From the NCBI GenBank assembly GCA_028873925.1, contig JAPPNA010000104.1, positions 504 to 35,117 of the forward strand: 34,614 nucleotides of DNA, given 5' to 3'. Below, piece after piece: positions 7,035-15,949 of the stretch (the first letter of the stretch is position 1; each line of letters begins with the position of its first letter). Both the position numbers and the translations under genes were made by a program. The notes below the pieces were generated by a model, which was not told the DNA's origin, searched no databases, and worked only from the letters and a program-made list of their open reading frames with translations. This DNA comes from Bacteroidota bacterium (GTDB lineage: Bacteria > Bacteroidota > Rhodothermia > Rhodothermales > Bin80).

Positions 7035-9218
7035 TCAGTTCACAAACAGCATTTCGGTATACGTCGGCAGCGTCCACCTGTCGGCCGGCACCAGTCCTTC
7101 CAGATGATCGCATGCCTCGCGAACCTTGTTCATGGCAGGAATGACCTCATCCCGTTTCCGCGTCGCTTCGGCGAACAAGTCATCGCTGCCATGCCCCAGA
7201 GCGGCCTTAAGCTCCTCAATTGCTGCCCGCAAGGCCGTAATGCCCTTGCTCAGCTCTTCAGCCGTGGCGTGAACCCCATCGGCCTCCACATTCGCCTGAC
7301 TGGCATTGAGCACCGTCTGCAGCAGCTCGTGCAGGTATCCTGCGGCGGCCGGGAGCACGCGTGTGCGTGCCATGGATTCCGCGGTACGCCCCTCAATATC
7401 AAGTGCGATTTCATACTGCTCCAGAGCCACTTCCTGGCGGCTGTGCAATTCTTCTTCCGAGAGCACACCATACCGATCGAACAGATCCACATTCTTCCTG
7501 CTCGTCATCACCGTGAGCGCGTCCACAGTAGTGCGCAGATTCAAAAGCCCGCGACGCTCAGCCTCCTCATGCCAGGCCGTTGCATAGTTGTCCCCTTCAA
7601 ACAGGATGGCCTCGGACTCCCGAGCCATGTCCGCAATCAGGTCCAGCACAACGGTCCTGAACTGGGCTCCGTTGCCATCGCCGGCCCTCTTCAGCGCATC
7701 CCGGAGCTTGTTGGCTACATAGTCCAGCGACTCGGCCACCGCAAGATTAAGCACGACATTAGGAAAGGCAATCGACTGACTTGATCCCACCGACCGGAAC
7801 TCGAACTTATTGCCGGTAAAGGCAAACGGTGAGGTCCGATTGCGGTCCCCCGTATGGCTCGGGACCAGAGACAGCATCGTCACACCCAGGAACAGGTCCA
7901 GCGCTTTCGCGCTGCTCAGCGGATCACCATTGATCAGCTGATCAAAAATCCCTTTCAGCGCCTTGCCCAGAAATACACTCAGAATCGCCGGCGGTGCTTC
8001 GTTGGCCCCCAGGCGATGATCATTGGCGGCGGATGCCACCGCACTTCTCAGCAGGTCCTGATGCCGATAGACAGCCCGGACGACCGCCGCGCAAAACACA
8101 AGAAATATGAGATTCTCGTGCGGCTTATCCCCCGGGTCCAACAGGTTCCTGCCGGAGTTGGTACCAATGGACCAGTTGACATGCTTGCCGGAGCCGTTGA
8201 TGCCCGCAAACGGTTTCTCATGAAGCAGACACACCAGGCCGTGCTTCCGCGCCACACTCTTGAGCGTGATCATCATCAGCTGCTGATGGTCCGCAGCGAT
8301 GCCGGAGGTCTCAAACACCGGGGCAACCTCGTACTGGCTCGGCGCGACCTCATTGTGCCGGGTCTTGACCGGGATGCCGAGCTTGTACAGCTCCTTTTCC
8401 ACTTCCAGCATACAGGCCAGAATACGGGCCGGAATTTCGCCGAAGTAATGGTCATCCAGCTGCTGCCCCTTGGGGGGTGCCGCCCCAATCAAAGTCCGAC
8501 CGCAGTTGACCAGGTCAGGGCGCCTATAATAATATTCCTCGTCAATGAAGTAGTACTCCTGCTCAGGCCCGCAGGTGGTCTGCACCCGCGTAACGTCTTC
8601 GCCGAAGAGCGCCAGCACACGCCGGGCATGGCGGTCCAAGGCATCAATAGACCGCAGCAGCGGGGTCTTGTGATCCAGCGCATCGCCCTTCCAGGACACA
8701 AAGCAGGTGGGGATCGCCAGATAACAGCCGTTCACATTCTCCACCAGAAATGCAGGTGAGGAAGGATCCCACACGGTATAGCCCCGAGCCTCGTGCGTAC
8801 CTCGCAGGCCGCCATTGGGGAAACTTGAGGCATCCGGCTCGCCCCGAATCAGATCCGCACCGCGCAGCGCGGTCACCGCCTTACCGACTGACGACGGATT
8901 GATGAAGCTGTCATGCTTGCCGGCAGTCCCGCCGGTCAGTGGCTGAAACCAGTGCACAAAGTGCGTCGCTCCACGCTCAATCGCCCACTCCTTCATCGTC
9001 AGCGCCACAATCTCGGCATGCTTTGAAGCCAGCGGTGCACTCAATTCAATGGAGTTGCGCATACCCACAAACACATCCTTCGGCAGCCGCTTGCGCATCT
9101 CCTCCAGACTGAAGGTGTTCTGCGCAAAATCATCCTCCAGATGGGGCGGCTCGATGGCCATCAGATCATGCGTGCGGGCTTTCGTCGCAGCGGACAGATT
9201 AAACAGGTGATCGCTCAT
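7035..9218 (-). CDS. glnA: Glutamine synthetase type III
   Basis: A 727-residue type III glutamine synthetase (GSIII), the long form typical of Bacteroidota and some cyanobacteria, making glutamine from glutamate, ammonia and ATP. Motifs seen include MRNSIELSAPLASKHAEIV near the N-terminus, GPEQEYYFID (metal-binding glutamates), NGSGKHVNWSIGTN and FEFRSVGSSQS. Length matches the family (about 730). The frame is open to 9320, but ATG 9218 (MSDHLFNL) is preferred: residues before it are not family-like and overlap an A/T-rich presumed promoter. It is monocistronic, with a 5' region of more than 200 nt carrying a TATAAT-like box and an inverted repeat. No PII or nitrogen-regulator gene is adjacent. 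Confidence 0.96.
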   Translation of the reverse strand: MSDHLFNLSAATKARTHDLMAIEPPHLEDDFAQNTFSLEEMRKRLPKDVFVGMRNSIELSAPLASKHAEIVALTMKEWAIERGATHFVHWFQPLTGGTAGKHDSFINPSSVGKAVTALRGADLIRGEPDASSFPNGGLRGTHEARGYTVWDPSSPAFLVENVNGCYLAIPTCFVSWKGDALDHKTPLLRSIDALDRHARRVLALFGEDVTRVQTTCGPEQEYYFIDEEYYYRRPDLVNCGRTLIGAAPPKGQQLDDHYFGEIPARILACMLEVEKELYKLGIPVKTRHNEVAPSQYEVAPVFETSGIAADHQQLMMITLKSVARKHGLVCLLHEKPFAGINGSGKHVNWSIGTNSGRNLLDPGDKPHENLIFLVFCAAVVRAVYRHQDLLRSAVASAANDHRLGANEAPPAILSVFLGKALKGIFDQLINGDPLSSAKALDLFLGVTMLSLVPSHTGDRNRTSPFAFTGNKFEFRSVGSSQSIAFPNVVLNLAVAESLDYVANKLRDALKRAGDGNGAQFRTVVLDLIADMARESEAILFEGDNYATAWHEEAERRGLLNLRTTVDALTVMTSRKNVDLFDRYGVLSEEELHSRQEVALEQYEIALDIEGRTAESMARTRVLPAAAGYLHELLQTVLNASQANVEADGVHATAEELSKGITALRAAIEELKAALGHGSDDLFAEATRKRDEVIPAMNKVREACDHLEGLVPADRWTLPTYTEMLFVN

Positions 9219-9339
9219 TGCTGAACTCAGGTTTGGTGGAAAAATCTCAACGCGCCCAAGATACGAATCAGCACATTGAATGGATTCAGAAATTACGGAA
9301 ATTTGCCGAAACCACCGCACTTTTTACAGAATCTCCACA

Positions 9340-9345
9340 ATTATA
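9340..9345 (-). promoter_or_regulatory. Possible -10 box for glutamine synthetase
   Basis: On the minus strand this reads TATAAT, about 120 nt upstream of the chosen ATG of the glutamine synthetase, in a locally A/T-rich stretch. No -35 hexamer with 16-18 bp spacing is convincing, and the Bacteroidota -33/-7 pattern is only partly met (TATAATTG against TAnnTTTG). This is a weak assignment. Confidence 0.25.
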
Positions 9346-9370
9346 CGCACTTTTTTGATGCTACCGCGCC

Positions 9371-9388
9371 AAATTGCCTAAACAATTT
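9371..9388. repeat. Inverted repeat AAATTG-N6-CAATTT
   Basis: Six-base arms AAATTG and CAATTT are separated by six bases, about 25 nt upstream of the TATAAT-like box for the glutamine synthetase. It sits where an activator or repressor of the gene would be expected. It could also be a small hairpin in the gap between two minus-strand genes. The regulator is unknown. Confidence 0.35.
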
Positions 9389-9431
9389 AGTCTGCCCCCC
9401 GTGAAGCCGCCCTGCTCATTACCGCCGCGTA

Positions 9432-9989
9432 TCAGGCATTCAGGTAGTGCCGGAGCGCCAGTTCCACGCGCTCGCGCCGGGCCCGCGGAAACAGCTGTCC
9501 CGCTTCCGCCGAGGCATCCAATCCGAATCGCTGCAGCAGCCGCTCCATCAGGTCATGGTGGCTCTCCAGCTGCCCGCTCCTGAGGATGTGCTGGACATGG
9601 ACCCCTTCACCCGCAAGCGCCTCTGACACCAGAAAGGTGCGGTGACAGCTCATGGGATCCTGCTCGGCGCACATCACAGCGGTGGGCGTAGCGGCTGCAG
9701 TCCGCGTTAGCGTCTTTAGGCCCGTCTGAAATAACCCGGTACAGCGCACCGCCGCATAGCCGCTGTATCGATCACCGTTTGCCAGGTCGCCGGTCAACAG
9801 GCCACCCAGCGCATCCCCCAGGTACAGATACGTCAGGCCAGCCTCGCGCACCGAATCTGCAAGGGGCTCACGATTGAACTGGGGATTGTACCGACTGTAG
9901 GGCATTGACCGGACATCGGCCAGTACCGCCACCTGGTGCAGACCCAGCAGCCGAAGAAACGCCTCGGTCGTCCGGGTGGAATGCCCCAC
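9432..9989 (-). CDS. DUF488 family protein
   Basis: A protein of about 185 residues from the DUF488 family, whose function is not established. Family hallmarks are GHST near the start, SMPYSRYNPQFNRE, and CAEQDPMSCHRTFL with its two cysteines. The only standard start is GTG 9989, which would make the first residues MGHST. However the conserved leading strand ITVYTVGHST is encoded in frame just upstream, back to 10025 where a stop closes the frame, with no ATG, GTG or TTG there. A CTG at 10010-10008 would give LRITVYTVGHST and overlaps the upstream gene's TGA as CTGA, so the true start may be non-canonical. It follows the aldolase/dehydrogenase gene in the same direction. Confidence 0.88.
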   Translation of the reverse strand: MGHSTRTTEAFLRLLGLHQVAVLADVRSMPYSRYNPQFNREPLADSVREAGLTYLYLGDALGGLLTGDLANGDRYSGYAAVRCTGLFQTGLKTLTRTAAATPTAVMCAEQDPMSCHRTFLVSEALAGEGVHVQHILRSGQLESHHDLMERLLQRFGLDASAEAGQLFPRARRERVELALRHYLNA

Positions 9990-10006
9990 TGTGTATACCG
10001 TAATTC

Positions 10007-12205
10007 TCAGCGCAGAAATGCTTCCTTAATGCCGCCATCCACGGTCAGAATCTGCCCGGTGGTCTTGGACAACTGGTCGCCGACCAATAATGAAATCGCC
10101 CGGGCCTGATCTTCAACCGTGACCGACTGTCGGGTCAGCGTCCGTGACGCATAAAATGCCGCAAGGCGGTCGGTCAACTGTTTGTCGTCTTCCTCAGGCC
10201 CGAACGACAGTCCGTACTTGGTCAGCGACGCTTCCACCCTGGAACGGCTGAACATGCTGCTGCCAGCAATTACCGTAGCCGGTGCCAGCCCGTTTACCCG
10301 GACATTAGGGGCCAGTATCAGCGCCAGCTCACGGATCAGATGGTTAACCGCGCTTTTGCTGGCATCGTACGCCAGACTGCCCGCTTTGGGCACAACGGCA
10401 TTAACGCTGCTGGCGATAACCAGACTGCCGCGCAGATTCTGGGCTGTCCAGATTCGGGCCGCTTCCATGGCGACCATAAACGGACCCTTTACGTTGACCG
10501 CATACATGGCATCCCAAGCCCGATCCGGTACATTCCCGTCCTGACCCGGGCTGATGTACAGGCCTGCCGTAATGATGACATGATCCAGTCCGCCATAAGC
10601 GGTGACCACCTGACCCAGCGTTTTACGTACAGCTTCACGGTCAGTTACATCACACTGCAGCCCGATGACGTTGCCGCAACCGGCAATTCCGCTGCCAGCC
10701 ACTCCGATACCCTGACCTATGTCGGACAATATTCGGTCAGCCGTCTGCTGCGCGGCCTCCGCATCCAAATCAATGGCAGCGACCACCGCCCCCTGCTGTG
10801 CCAGCCTTTCGGCCGTGTGCCGGCCGATACCGCTGCCGGCACCGAATACGGCGGCTATCTGACGAGACATCGGCTGTTCCGGCGGCATTCGGCGCAGTTT
10901 CGCCTCCTCCAGCTGCCAGTACTCAATATCAAATGCCTCCTGCCGGTCCAGCGCCGTGTACGACGAAACACATTCCGCCCCCTGCATCACACCGGCAGCC
11001 GCCTTGTAGAACTCTGCGGTAACACGGCTTTCGCTCTTGCTCTTGCCCCAGGCCACCATGCCCAAGCCCGGTATCAGAATCACGGTCGGAGAAACGGCAC
11101 GTACCGGAGGCGAATCCGGGCGCTTACAGGTCCGGTAGTACGCGGCATAGTCCGCTCTGTAACGCTCCAGTCCTGCATCCAGCGCCCGCTTGAGACCTTC
11201 CACATCATTGTCGGCAGGATCCCAGTCAACCAGAAGGGGCTTGATTTTGGTGCGCAGGAAATGATCCGGACAGGAAGTACCCAGATTGGCCAGCCGCTCC
11301 GCGTCACGGGAACCGGCCAGCTTCCGCACCAGCGCGTCGGTCTCCAGGGTGGCAATCACCTTTCGTGGTGTGCTGAGCCGGCCGCGCAACCACGGCAGCA
11401 GGTCCACCAGCATCCGCTGACGTTCGGTATCCCCAATATCGCCGCGGCACTCGCCGCCAAACGCGTACTTCGGTGCACCCCGGGTCGCCAGGAACGCCTC
11501 TGCACGATCAATGAGCGCCAGTGACAATTCGTAGCAGGCCCGATCGGTGTCGGCCCAGTTGATCAAACCATGCCCGCCAAGCAGCACGCCTTTAGCTGCC
11601 GGATATCGGCGGCAGACCTCCTGCATCTGCAACCCCAATTCGAATCCCGGGCGCTGCCAGTCCACCCAAATGACATCCCCTCCGTAAATCTCGCGGGTCA
11701 GTTCCGGGCCATCCTTTGCGGTGGCCAGCGCAATACAGGCAATCGGATGGGTATGATCCACATGGGAATACGGGACAAAACTGTGTAGCGGCGTGTCAAT
11801 CGATGGCGCACGGGGATTGAGATTGAAGACACAATGTGCGTACGTCTGCACCATCTCGTCCTCGGCCTCGGTCTTGGGGCCGCGATTCGGTTTGCGCAGG
11901 TAGATGTCCTGCAGCGCCAGCATACGTTCCTGGTAGAGCGAGGCAAAATTCGCCCGCCGCGCGGTGCGCAAATCACCGCCCGACCCTTTGATCCAGAGAA
12001 CAGGCACGGACCTGCCGGTGATGGGGTCGGTTTCCATAACCTTGCTGGAGGTGTTGCCGCCACCCGTGTTTACAATGCGCACATCCTGCCCCAGCAGGTT
12101 GGACCGGTACACCAGGCGATCCAGCGGAATCATCCCGCGGGCCTTGCTTGCATCCCACAGGTTGGTGACAAATTGCAGCGCCGGCCGCTGCGTCAGGTCT
12201 GACAT
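10007..12205 (-). CDS. rhaD: Bifunctional rhamnulose-1-phosphate aldolase / short-chain dehydrogenase
   Basis: A 732-residue fusion. The N-terminal part is a class II aldolase (NTGGGNTSSKV, HSFVPYSHVDHTHP with metal-binding histidines, LLGGHG), expected to split L-rhamnulose-1-phosphate into dihydroxyacetone phosphate and lactaldehyde. The last ~270 residues are a short-chain dehydrogenase with FGAGSGIG for NAD binding, a catalytic serine in IASSVN, and YDASK, thought to oxidise or reduce the lactaldehyde. This two-domain arrangement and length are known for bacterial rhamnose catabolism. Rhamnose isomerase and rhamnulokinase are not in the window. It is divergent from a sodium:solute symporter across a 141-bp gap, and the pair may be co-regulated with that symporter as the sugar entry route (inference). 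Confidence 0.92.
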   Translation of the reverse strand: MSDLTQRPALQFVTNLWDASKARGMIPLDRLVYRSNLLGQDVRIVNTGGGNTSSKVMETDPITGRSVPVLWIKGSGGDLRTARRANFASLYQERMLALQDIYLRKPNRGPKTEAEDEMVQTYAHCVFNLNPRAPSIDTPLHSFVPYSHVDHTHPIACIALATAKDGPELTREIYGGDVIWVDWQRPGFELGLQMQEVCRRYPAAKGVLLGGHGLINWADTDRACYELSLALIDRAEAFLATRGAPKYAFGGECRGDIGDTERQRMLVDLLPWLRGRLSTPRKVIATLETDALVRKLAGSRDAERLANLGTSCPDHFLRTKIKPLLVDWDPADNDVEGLKRALDAGLERYRADYAAYYRTCKRPDSPPVRAVSPTVILIPGLGMVAWGKSKSESRVTAEFYKAAAGVMQGAECVSSYTALDRQEAFDIEYWQLEEAKLRRMPPEQPMSRQIAAVFGAGSGIGRHTAERLAQQGAVVAAIDLDAEAAQQTADRILSDIGQGIGVAGSGIAGCGNVIGLQCDVTDREAVRKTLGQVVTAYGGLDHVIITAGLYISPGQDGNVPDRAWDAMYAVNVKGPFMVAMEAARIWTAQNLRGSLVIASSVNAVVPKAGSLAYDASKSAVNHLIRELALILAPNVRVNGLAPATVIAGSSMFSRSRVEASLTKYGLSFGPEEDDKQLTDRLAAFYASRTLTRQSVTVEDQARAISLLVGDQLSKTTGQILTVDGGIKEAFLR

Positions 12206-12346
12206 GATGGATCAGGTTCTTGATGGTAACAGTATGCCGCCTGCACCGGGAAACATCCGACGGAGGGTCTTGGGGCCGTTACAGGCGGTCCGTGCAGACA
12301 ATGCGCCCGCAATGCGCTACATTCATGGAGAATCTCAATTGACCGC
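12206..12346. promoter_or_regulatory. Divergent promoter region between rhaD-like gene and symporter
   Basis: A 141-bp gap separates two genes that start away from each other, so it must hold both promoters. No strong -10/-35 pair, Bacteroidota-type box or clear operator palindrome could be picked out by eye. Confidence 0.5.
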
Positions 12347-14137
12347 ATGACGCTATTGGACTGGACCATCATTGGCTGCTACTTCCTATTCGCCTCCTTC
12401 ATTGCGGTTTACTACTATCGCCGTGCCAGCCAAAATACGACTGAATTCTTCCTCGGTGGGCATCAGATGCCCTGGTGGCTGGCCGGTATCAGCATGGTGG
12501 CCACCACTTTTGCCGCGGATACCCCGCTGGCGGTTACGGAGCTCGTTGCCCAGAACGGCATCGCCGGCAATTGGCTCTGGTGGAATTTTGCCCTGGGCGG
12601 GATGCTTACGGTGTTCTTCTTCGCACGGCTCTGGCGCCGCTGCGGGATTCAGACCGATGTTGAATTTGTGGAATACCGGTATTCGGGCCGTGCGGCAGCC
12701 TGGCTGCGGGGGATCAAGGCGATGTACTTCGGACTGCTGATGAATGTCGTCATTATCGGCTGGGTTTCCCTGGCCATGGAGACCGTCATTGAAATCCTGA
12801 TGCCGGATCTGACCCTGTTCGGGCACGAAGCATTCACCTTCGGCCCGATAGAGGTATCCAGTGCACTGGCCATCGTCGCTGCCCTGGTAGTGCTGGTTTC
12901 TGTCTACGCGCTGCTTTCCGGATTGTGGGGCGTAGCGGTGACTGATGTGGTTCAGTTTGTACTGGCAATGGGCGGCTGCATCCTGATGGCGATCCTGGTG
13001 CTGAGAGATCCGGCGGTCGGCGGCATTGCAGGGCTGAAGGCTCAGCTGCCTGCCGAAACATTCCGCTTTCTGCCTACCCTTGGCGGATCTGTTGAGGCTG
13101 CCGGCGTACTTGCATTGTCTGTTCCGGCGTTTATCGCCTTTATCGGCATGCAGTGGTGGAGCAGCTGGTATCCGGGGTCAGAGCCGGGCGGTGGCGGTTA
13201 TGTGGCCCAGCGCATGCTGGGTACGCCGGATGAGCGCGGGTCCATGTTTGCCGCGCTGCTCTATACGATTGCCCATTACTGCATCCGCCCGTGGCCCTGG
13301 ATTCTGGTCGCGCTGGCTGCCCTGGTCTTGTATCCGGACCTGACCGACAGCCGTGCCGGGTTTGTCCTGGTTATGCGGGACATCCTGCCCGCCGGTGTGC
13401 TTGGACTTATGGTGGCTGCATTCCTGGCGGCCTTCATGAGTACCGTGTCCACCCAACTCAACTGGGGCGTGTCCTATCTGATTAATGATGGCTGGCGCCG
13501 GTTTATCCAGCGGGACCGGTCCGAACGCTACTATGTCGGCCTTTCCCGCCTGTTCACGGTGCTGCTGGGTGGCGTAAGCATTATCGTTGCCACCCGTCTG
13601 AACTCCATCAGCGAGGCTTGGACCCTGATATTGACCGCGTCTGCGGGGCTTGGCCTGGTGCTGATTCTGCGCTGGTACTGGTGGCGCGTCAATGCCTGGT
13701 CCGAGCTTACTGCGACGCTGGTACCGATCGCGATGGTTACCCTCCAGTTGCTGGGCGTGCCGGTTCCCGGGCTGGAGGCACCCTTCCCGAACAATCTGTT
13801 CATCGTCGTCGCCGTAACGACCGCCTGCTGGCTTGCGGTCACGTATCTGACTGCGCCAACGGATCCCCAGGTGCTTAACCGCTTTTATGCCTCCGTGCGT
13901 CCCGCCGGGCCGGGATGGCATCCGGTTGCCGGCCTTCATCCCGATATCCGGCCCGCCGAATCTGTCATCCAGATGGCCAGGCACTGGCTGGCAGGCGTTA
14001 TATTGGTTTACAGCTCCCTGTTCGGCACCGGATATATACTGATGGGCCGGACGCTTCCGGGTCTATTATGCATGTGCCTGATCGCCGGCTCGGCCAGTTA
14101 TCTCTGGTGGGCGCTGGGGCACCGTCAACCTGCCTGA
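12347..14137 (+). CDS. Sodium:solute symporter family protein
   Basis: A 596-residue, highly hydrophobic transporter of the SSS family, moving a solute (sugar, cyclitol or acid) with Na+. The N-terminal region has the pattern seen in the family: TTEFFLGGHQMPWW in the first loop, then GISMVATTFAADTPLAV, where small and polar residues form part of the sodium site. Many membrane segments continue to the C-terminus, with an extended hydrophilic loop before the last helix. Divergent placement next to the rhamnulose-phosphate aldolase suggests a sugar substrate, but sequence alone does not fix it. The GroES-like gene begins 6 nt after its stop, so the two are probably cotranscribed. Confidence 0.93.
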   Translation: MTLLDWTIIGCYFLFASFIAVYYYRRASQNTTEFFLGGHQMPWWLAGISMVATTFAADTPLAVTELVAQNGIAGNWLWWNFALGGMLTVFFFARLWRRCGIQTDVEFVEYRYSGRAAAWLRGIKAMYFGLLMNVVIIGWVSLAMETVIEILMPDLTLFGHEAFTFGPIEVSSALAIVAALVVLVSVYALLSGLWGVAVTDVVQFVLAMGGCILMAILVLRDPAVGGIAGLKAQLPAETFRFLPTLGGSVEAAGVLALSVPAFIAFIGMQWWSSWYPGSEPGGGGYVAQRMLGTPDERGSMFAALLYTIAHYCIRPWPWILVALAALVLYPDLTDSRAGFVLVMRDILPAGVLGLMVAAFLAAFMSTVSTQLNWGVSYLINDGWRRFIQRDRSERYYVGLSRLFTVLLGGVSIIVATRLNSISEAWTLILTASAGLGLVLILRWYWWRVNAWSELTATLVPIAMVTLQLLGVPVPGLEAPFPNNLFIVVAVTTACWLAVTYLTAPTDPQVLNRFYASVRPAGPGWHPVAGLHPDIRPAESVIQMARHWLAGVILVYSSLFGTGYILMGRTLPGLLCMCLIAGSASYLWWALGHRQPA

Positions 14138-14143
14138 TTGCTG

Positions 14144-14533
14144 ATGCCTGAACTTATCGTAGTAGGTGACCGTGTACTTGTTGAGCCCGATGAGGGGGAC
14201 CGACAGACGGACTCCGGTCTCCTGCTTCCGGCATCGGTCGCGGAAAGAGAGTCCGTCGGGTCCGGCCGGATCGTACGCGTGGGTCCGGGGCATTTGATTC
14301 CCAATCCCGAATACACCGAAGAAGAGCCCTGGAGCAAACCGAAACAGTTGGGCCGCTATCTGCCCCTGCAGGCCAGCCCGGGAGACCACGCATACTTCGT
14401 GCGCAAGGAGTCCATTGAATTTCTCTACCACCAGAAGAAATATCTCGTTATGCCGCACCACGCGATTCTGGTGCTTGTCCGGCAGGCTCGGGAGGATGTG
14501 CTGAGCGAACTGTTGGACGAGAGCAGCCGGTAG
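14144..14533 (+). CDS. GroES-like (Cpn10-fold) protein
   Basis: A 129-residue protein resembling the co-chaperonin GroES: VVGDRVLVEPDE at the N-terminus, SGLLLPASVAERESVGSGRIVRVGPG in the middle, and a C-terminal strand region. It is longer than GroES (about 97), with an insert around residues 50-75 (NPEYTEEEPWSKPKQLG) and a charged C-terminal tail. No groEL is adjacent, so it is probably a stand-alone paralogue rather than the housekeeping co-chaperonin. ATG 14144 is preferred over TTG 14138. It lies just after the symporter gene and just before the oppositely oriented tRNA. Confidence 0.8.
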   Translation: MPELIVVGDRVLVEPDEGDRQTDSGLLLPASVAERESVGSGRIVRVGPGHLIPNPEYTEEEPWSKPKQLGRYLPLQASPGDHAYFVRKESIEFLYHQKKYLVMPHHAILVLVRQAREDVLSELLDESSR

Positions 14534-14563
14534 ACCCACAATGGCGGACCCGACCGCAGTGGG

Positions 14564-14637
14564 TGGCGTGGGAGAGACTCGAACTCTCGACCTTGCGATT
14601 ATGAGTCGCACGCTCTAACCGACTGAGCTACCACGCC
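14564..14637 (-). tRNA. tRNA with anticodon CAT, probably elongator tRNA-Met
   Basis: A complete 74-nt cloverleaf on the minus strand: acceptor GGCGTGG pairing with CCACGCC, D stem GCTC/GAGC, anticodon stem TGCGA/TCGCA around loop CTCATAA, T stem GAGAG/CTCTC with loop TTCGAGT, discriminator A. The CCA tail is not encoded (ACCC follows the stem). Anticodon CAT fits elongator Met or, if modified to lysidine, Ile2. The G1-C72 pair and lack of three G-C pairs next to the anticodon loop exclude the initiator. The acceptor lacks the C4/C5 pairs of E. coli Ile2, which favours Met. Confidence 0.95.
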
Positions 14638-14708
14638 GATCACACCGTTTAACGCACCAGCCGAATTCCCGGTTGCACCGCGAGCCACCTGCATATACCC
14701 GATTATCC

Positions 14709-15875
14709 ATGCACTGGACCGACATAATCAATCAGCGTAAGGTGATTGATTTGCTTCAGCGGGCCCTTGAATCGGGCCGCGTCGCCCATGCTTACCTGTT
14801 TCACGGACCCGATGGGGTCGGGAAACGGGCGGTGGCCCTTGCGCTTGCCCGTGCACTGCAGTGTGAAGGCTGCTCAGAAACCCTGCCGTGTGCGGCGTGC
14901 CTGAAAGTCATGCGCTTTGAGCACCCGGATGTGGACTATTACATGCCCCAGCCTACGGATGCGGCCGTAGAAGCGGTAGCCGAGCGCATTCAGCTGCTGG
15001 CCCGAAACAACTACGCATTCGTTGATTTTGTGCGATCGCCCGTAATTGAAGGCCTAACGCCTACCGCCTCAAATAAGCAGGCACTTTACACGATAGATCG
15101 CATCAATTCATCAATTCGACGGGTCATGGTCAGGCGTCCGCGGGAAGGGCACTGCCGTATGGCCATCATAACGGACGCGGACGCGCTGCAGACACAGGCC
15201 GCCAACGCGTTCTTGAAATTGCTTGAAGAGCCCGGACCGCAGACCTGCTTTGTCCTGACAACCAGCCGACCGGATGTGCTGCTGCCCACTATCCTCTCGC
15301 GTTGTCAGAAGATCATGTTTGCACCGCTTTCACAGGACACCATCCGCGATGCCCTGATCCGTCAGTTGTCCCTTGCGGAATCCGAAGCTCAGACCGCGGC
15401 TATACTGGCCGATGGGTCTTACAGCCGTGCACTGGAACTGGCACGCAATTCAGAGCTCCAGGTCGACCGGGAAAACGTACTGCTGTTATTCCGATTAGCC
15501 TGGACCGGCAGGATCCGGGATCAGGCTGCTCTCGTTGAGGATCTCTCCGGTGCCAGCCGGGAGCATCTGAAGAATCAATTCTCGCTAATGTTGAGCTGGG
15601 TTCGGGATGCTGTTCTTTTTCGGGAGATTCAGGAGGATGCGCCGGTACTCAACCGGGACCAGCTGCCCCAGCTCAAGCGATTCTGTATGAACCTGCCGAA
15701 TGCGGACCTGGAGGCCATGGCCCGGCTGATTCAACGAGCGCGGGATCTGGTGGAATTCAGAGTGCAGCCACGGCTGATCATCATTGCTCTGATCCAAAGT
15801 CTGGGACAGGCCATGCGAGGACCCTTGCCGGACACACTGGCGGAACCCCTCACCCAGGTCCTCCCGGCCCGGTAA
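14709..15875 (+). CDS. holB: DNA polymerase III clamp-loader subunit delta'
   Basis: A 388-residue AAA+ protein of the replicative clamp loader. It shows an intact Walker A (GPDGVGKR, residues 33-40), four zinc-binding cysteines (52, 55, 61, 64), the Walker B-like IITDAD, NAFLKLLEEP, and the SRC motif in TILSRCQKI. The C-terminal part matches the oligomerisation domain. ATG 14709 is preferred over 14673 because MHWTDIINQRKV matches the usual start. The same order holB-ricT is conserved in Firmicutes. The delta' name is favoured over DnaX because of the short length. Confidence 0.93.
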   Translation: MHWTDIINQRKVIDLLQRALESGRVAHAYLFHGPDGVGKRAVALALARALQCEGCSETLPCAACLKVMRFEHPDVDYYMPQPTDAAVEAVAERIQLLARNNYAFVDFVRSPVIEGLTPTASNKQALYTIDRINSSIRRVMVRRPREGHCRMAIITDADALQTQAANAFLKLLEEPGPQTCFVLTTSRPDVLLPTILSRCQKIMFAPLSQDTIRDALIRQLSLAESEAQTAAILADGSYSRALELARNSELQVDRENVLLLFRLAWTGRIRDQAALVEDLSGASREHLKNQFSLMLSWVRDAVLFREIQEDAPVLNRDQLPQLKRFCMNLPNADLEAMARLIQRARDLVEFRVQPRLIIIALIQSLGQAMRGPLPDTLAEPLTQVLPAR

Positions 15876-15949
15876 TCTGCAGAAAGATCCGCCCCCCGCG
15901 TGAACGTAGCAGGCGCAACTTCGTACAGTCCAAAAAACGGGTTCAGTGG

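Noticed and set aside
6900-7784. 294-codon plus-strand frame over the glutamine synthetase and dehydrogenase junction
   Set aside because: It is a shadow frame common in high-GC DNA, antisense to two well-supported genes.
10340-11524. 394-codon plus-strand frame inside the aldolase/dehydrogenase gene
   Set aside because: It is antisense to a 732-residue protein with intact motifs; the translation is Arg- and His-rich without domains.
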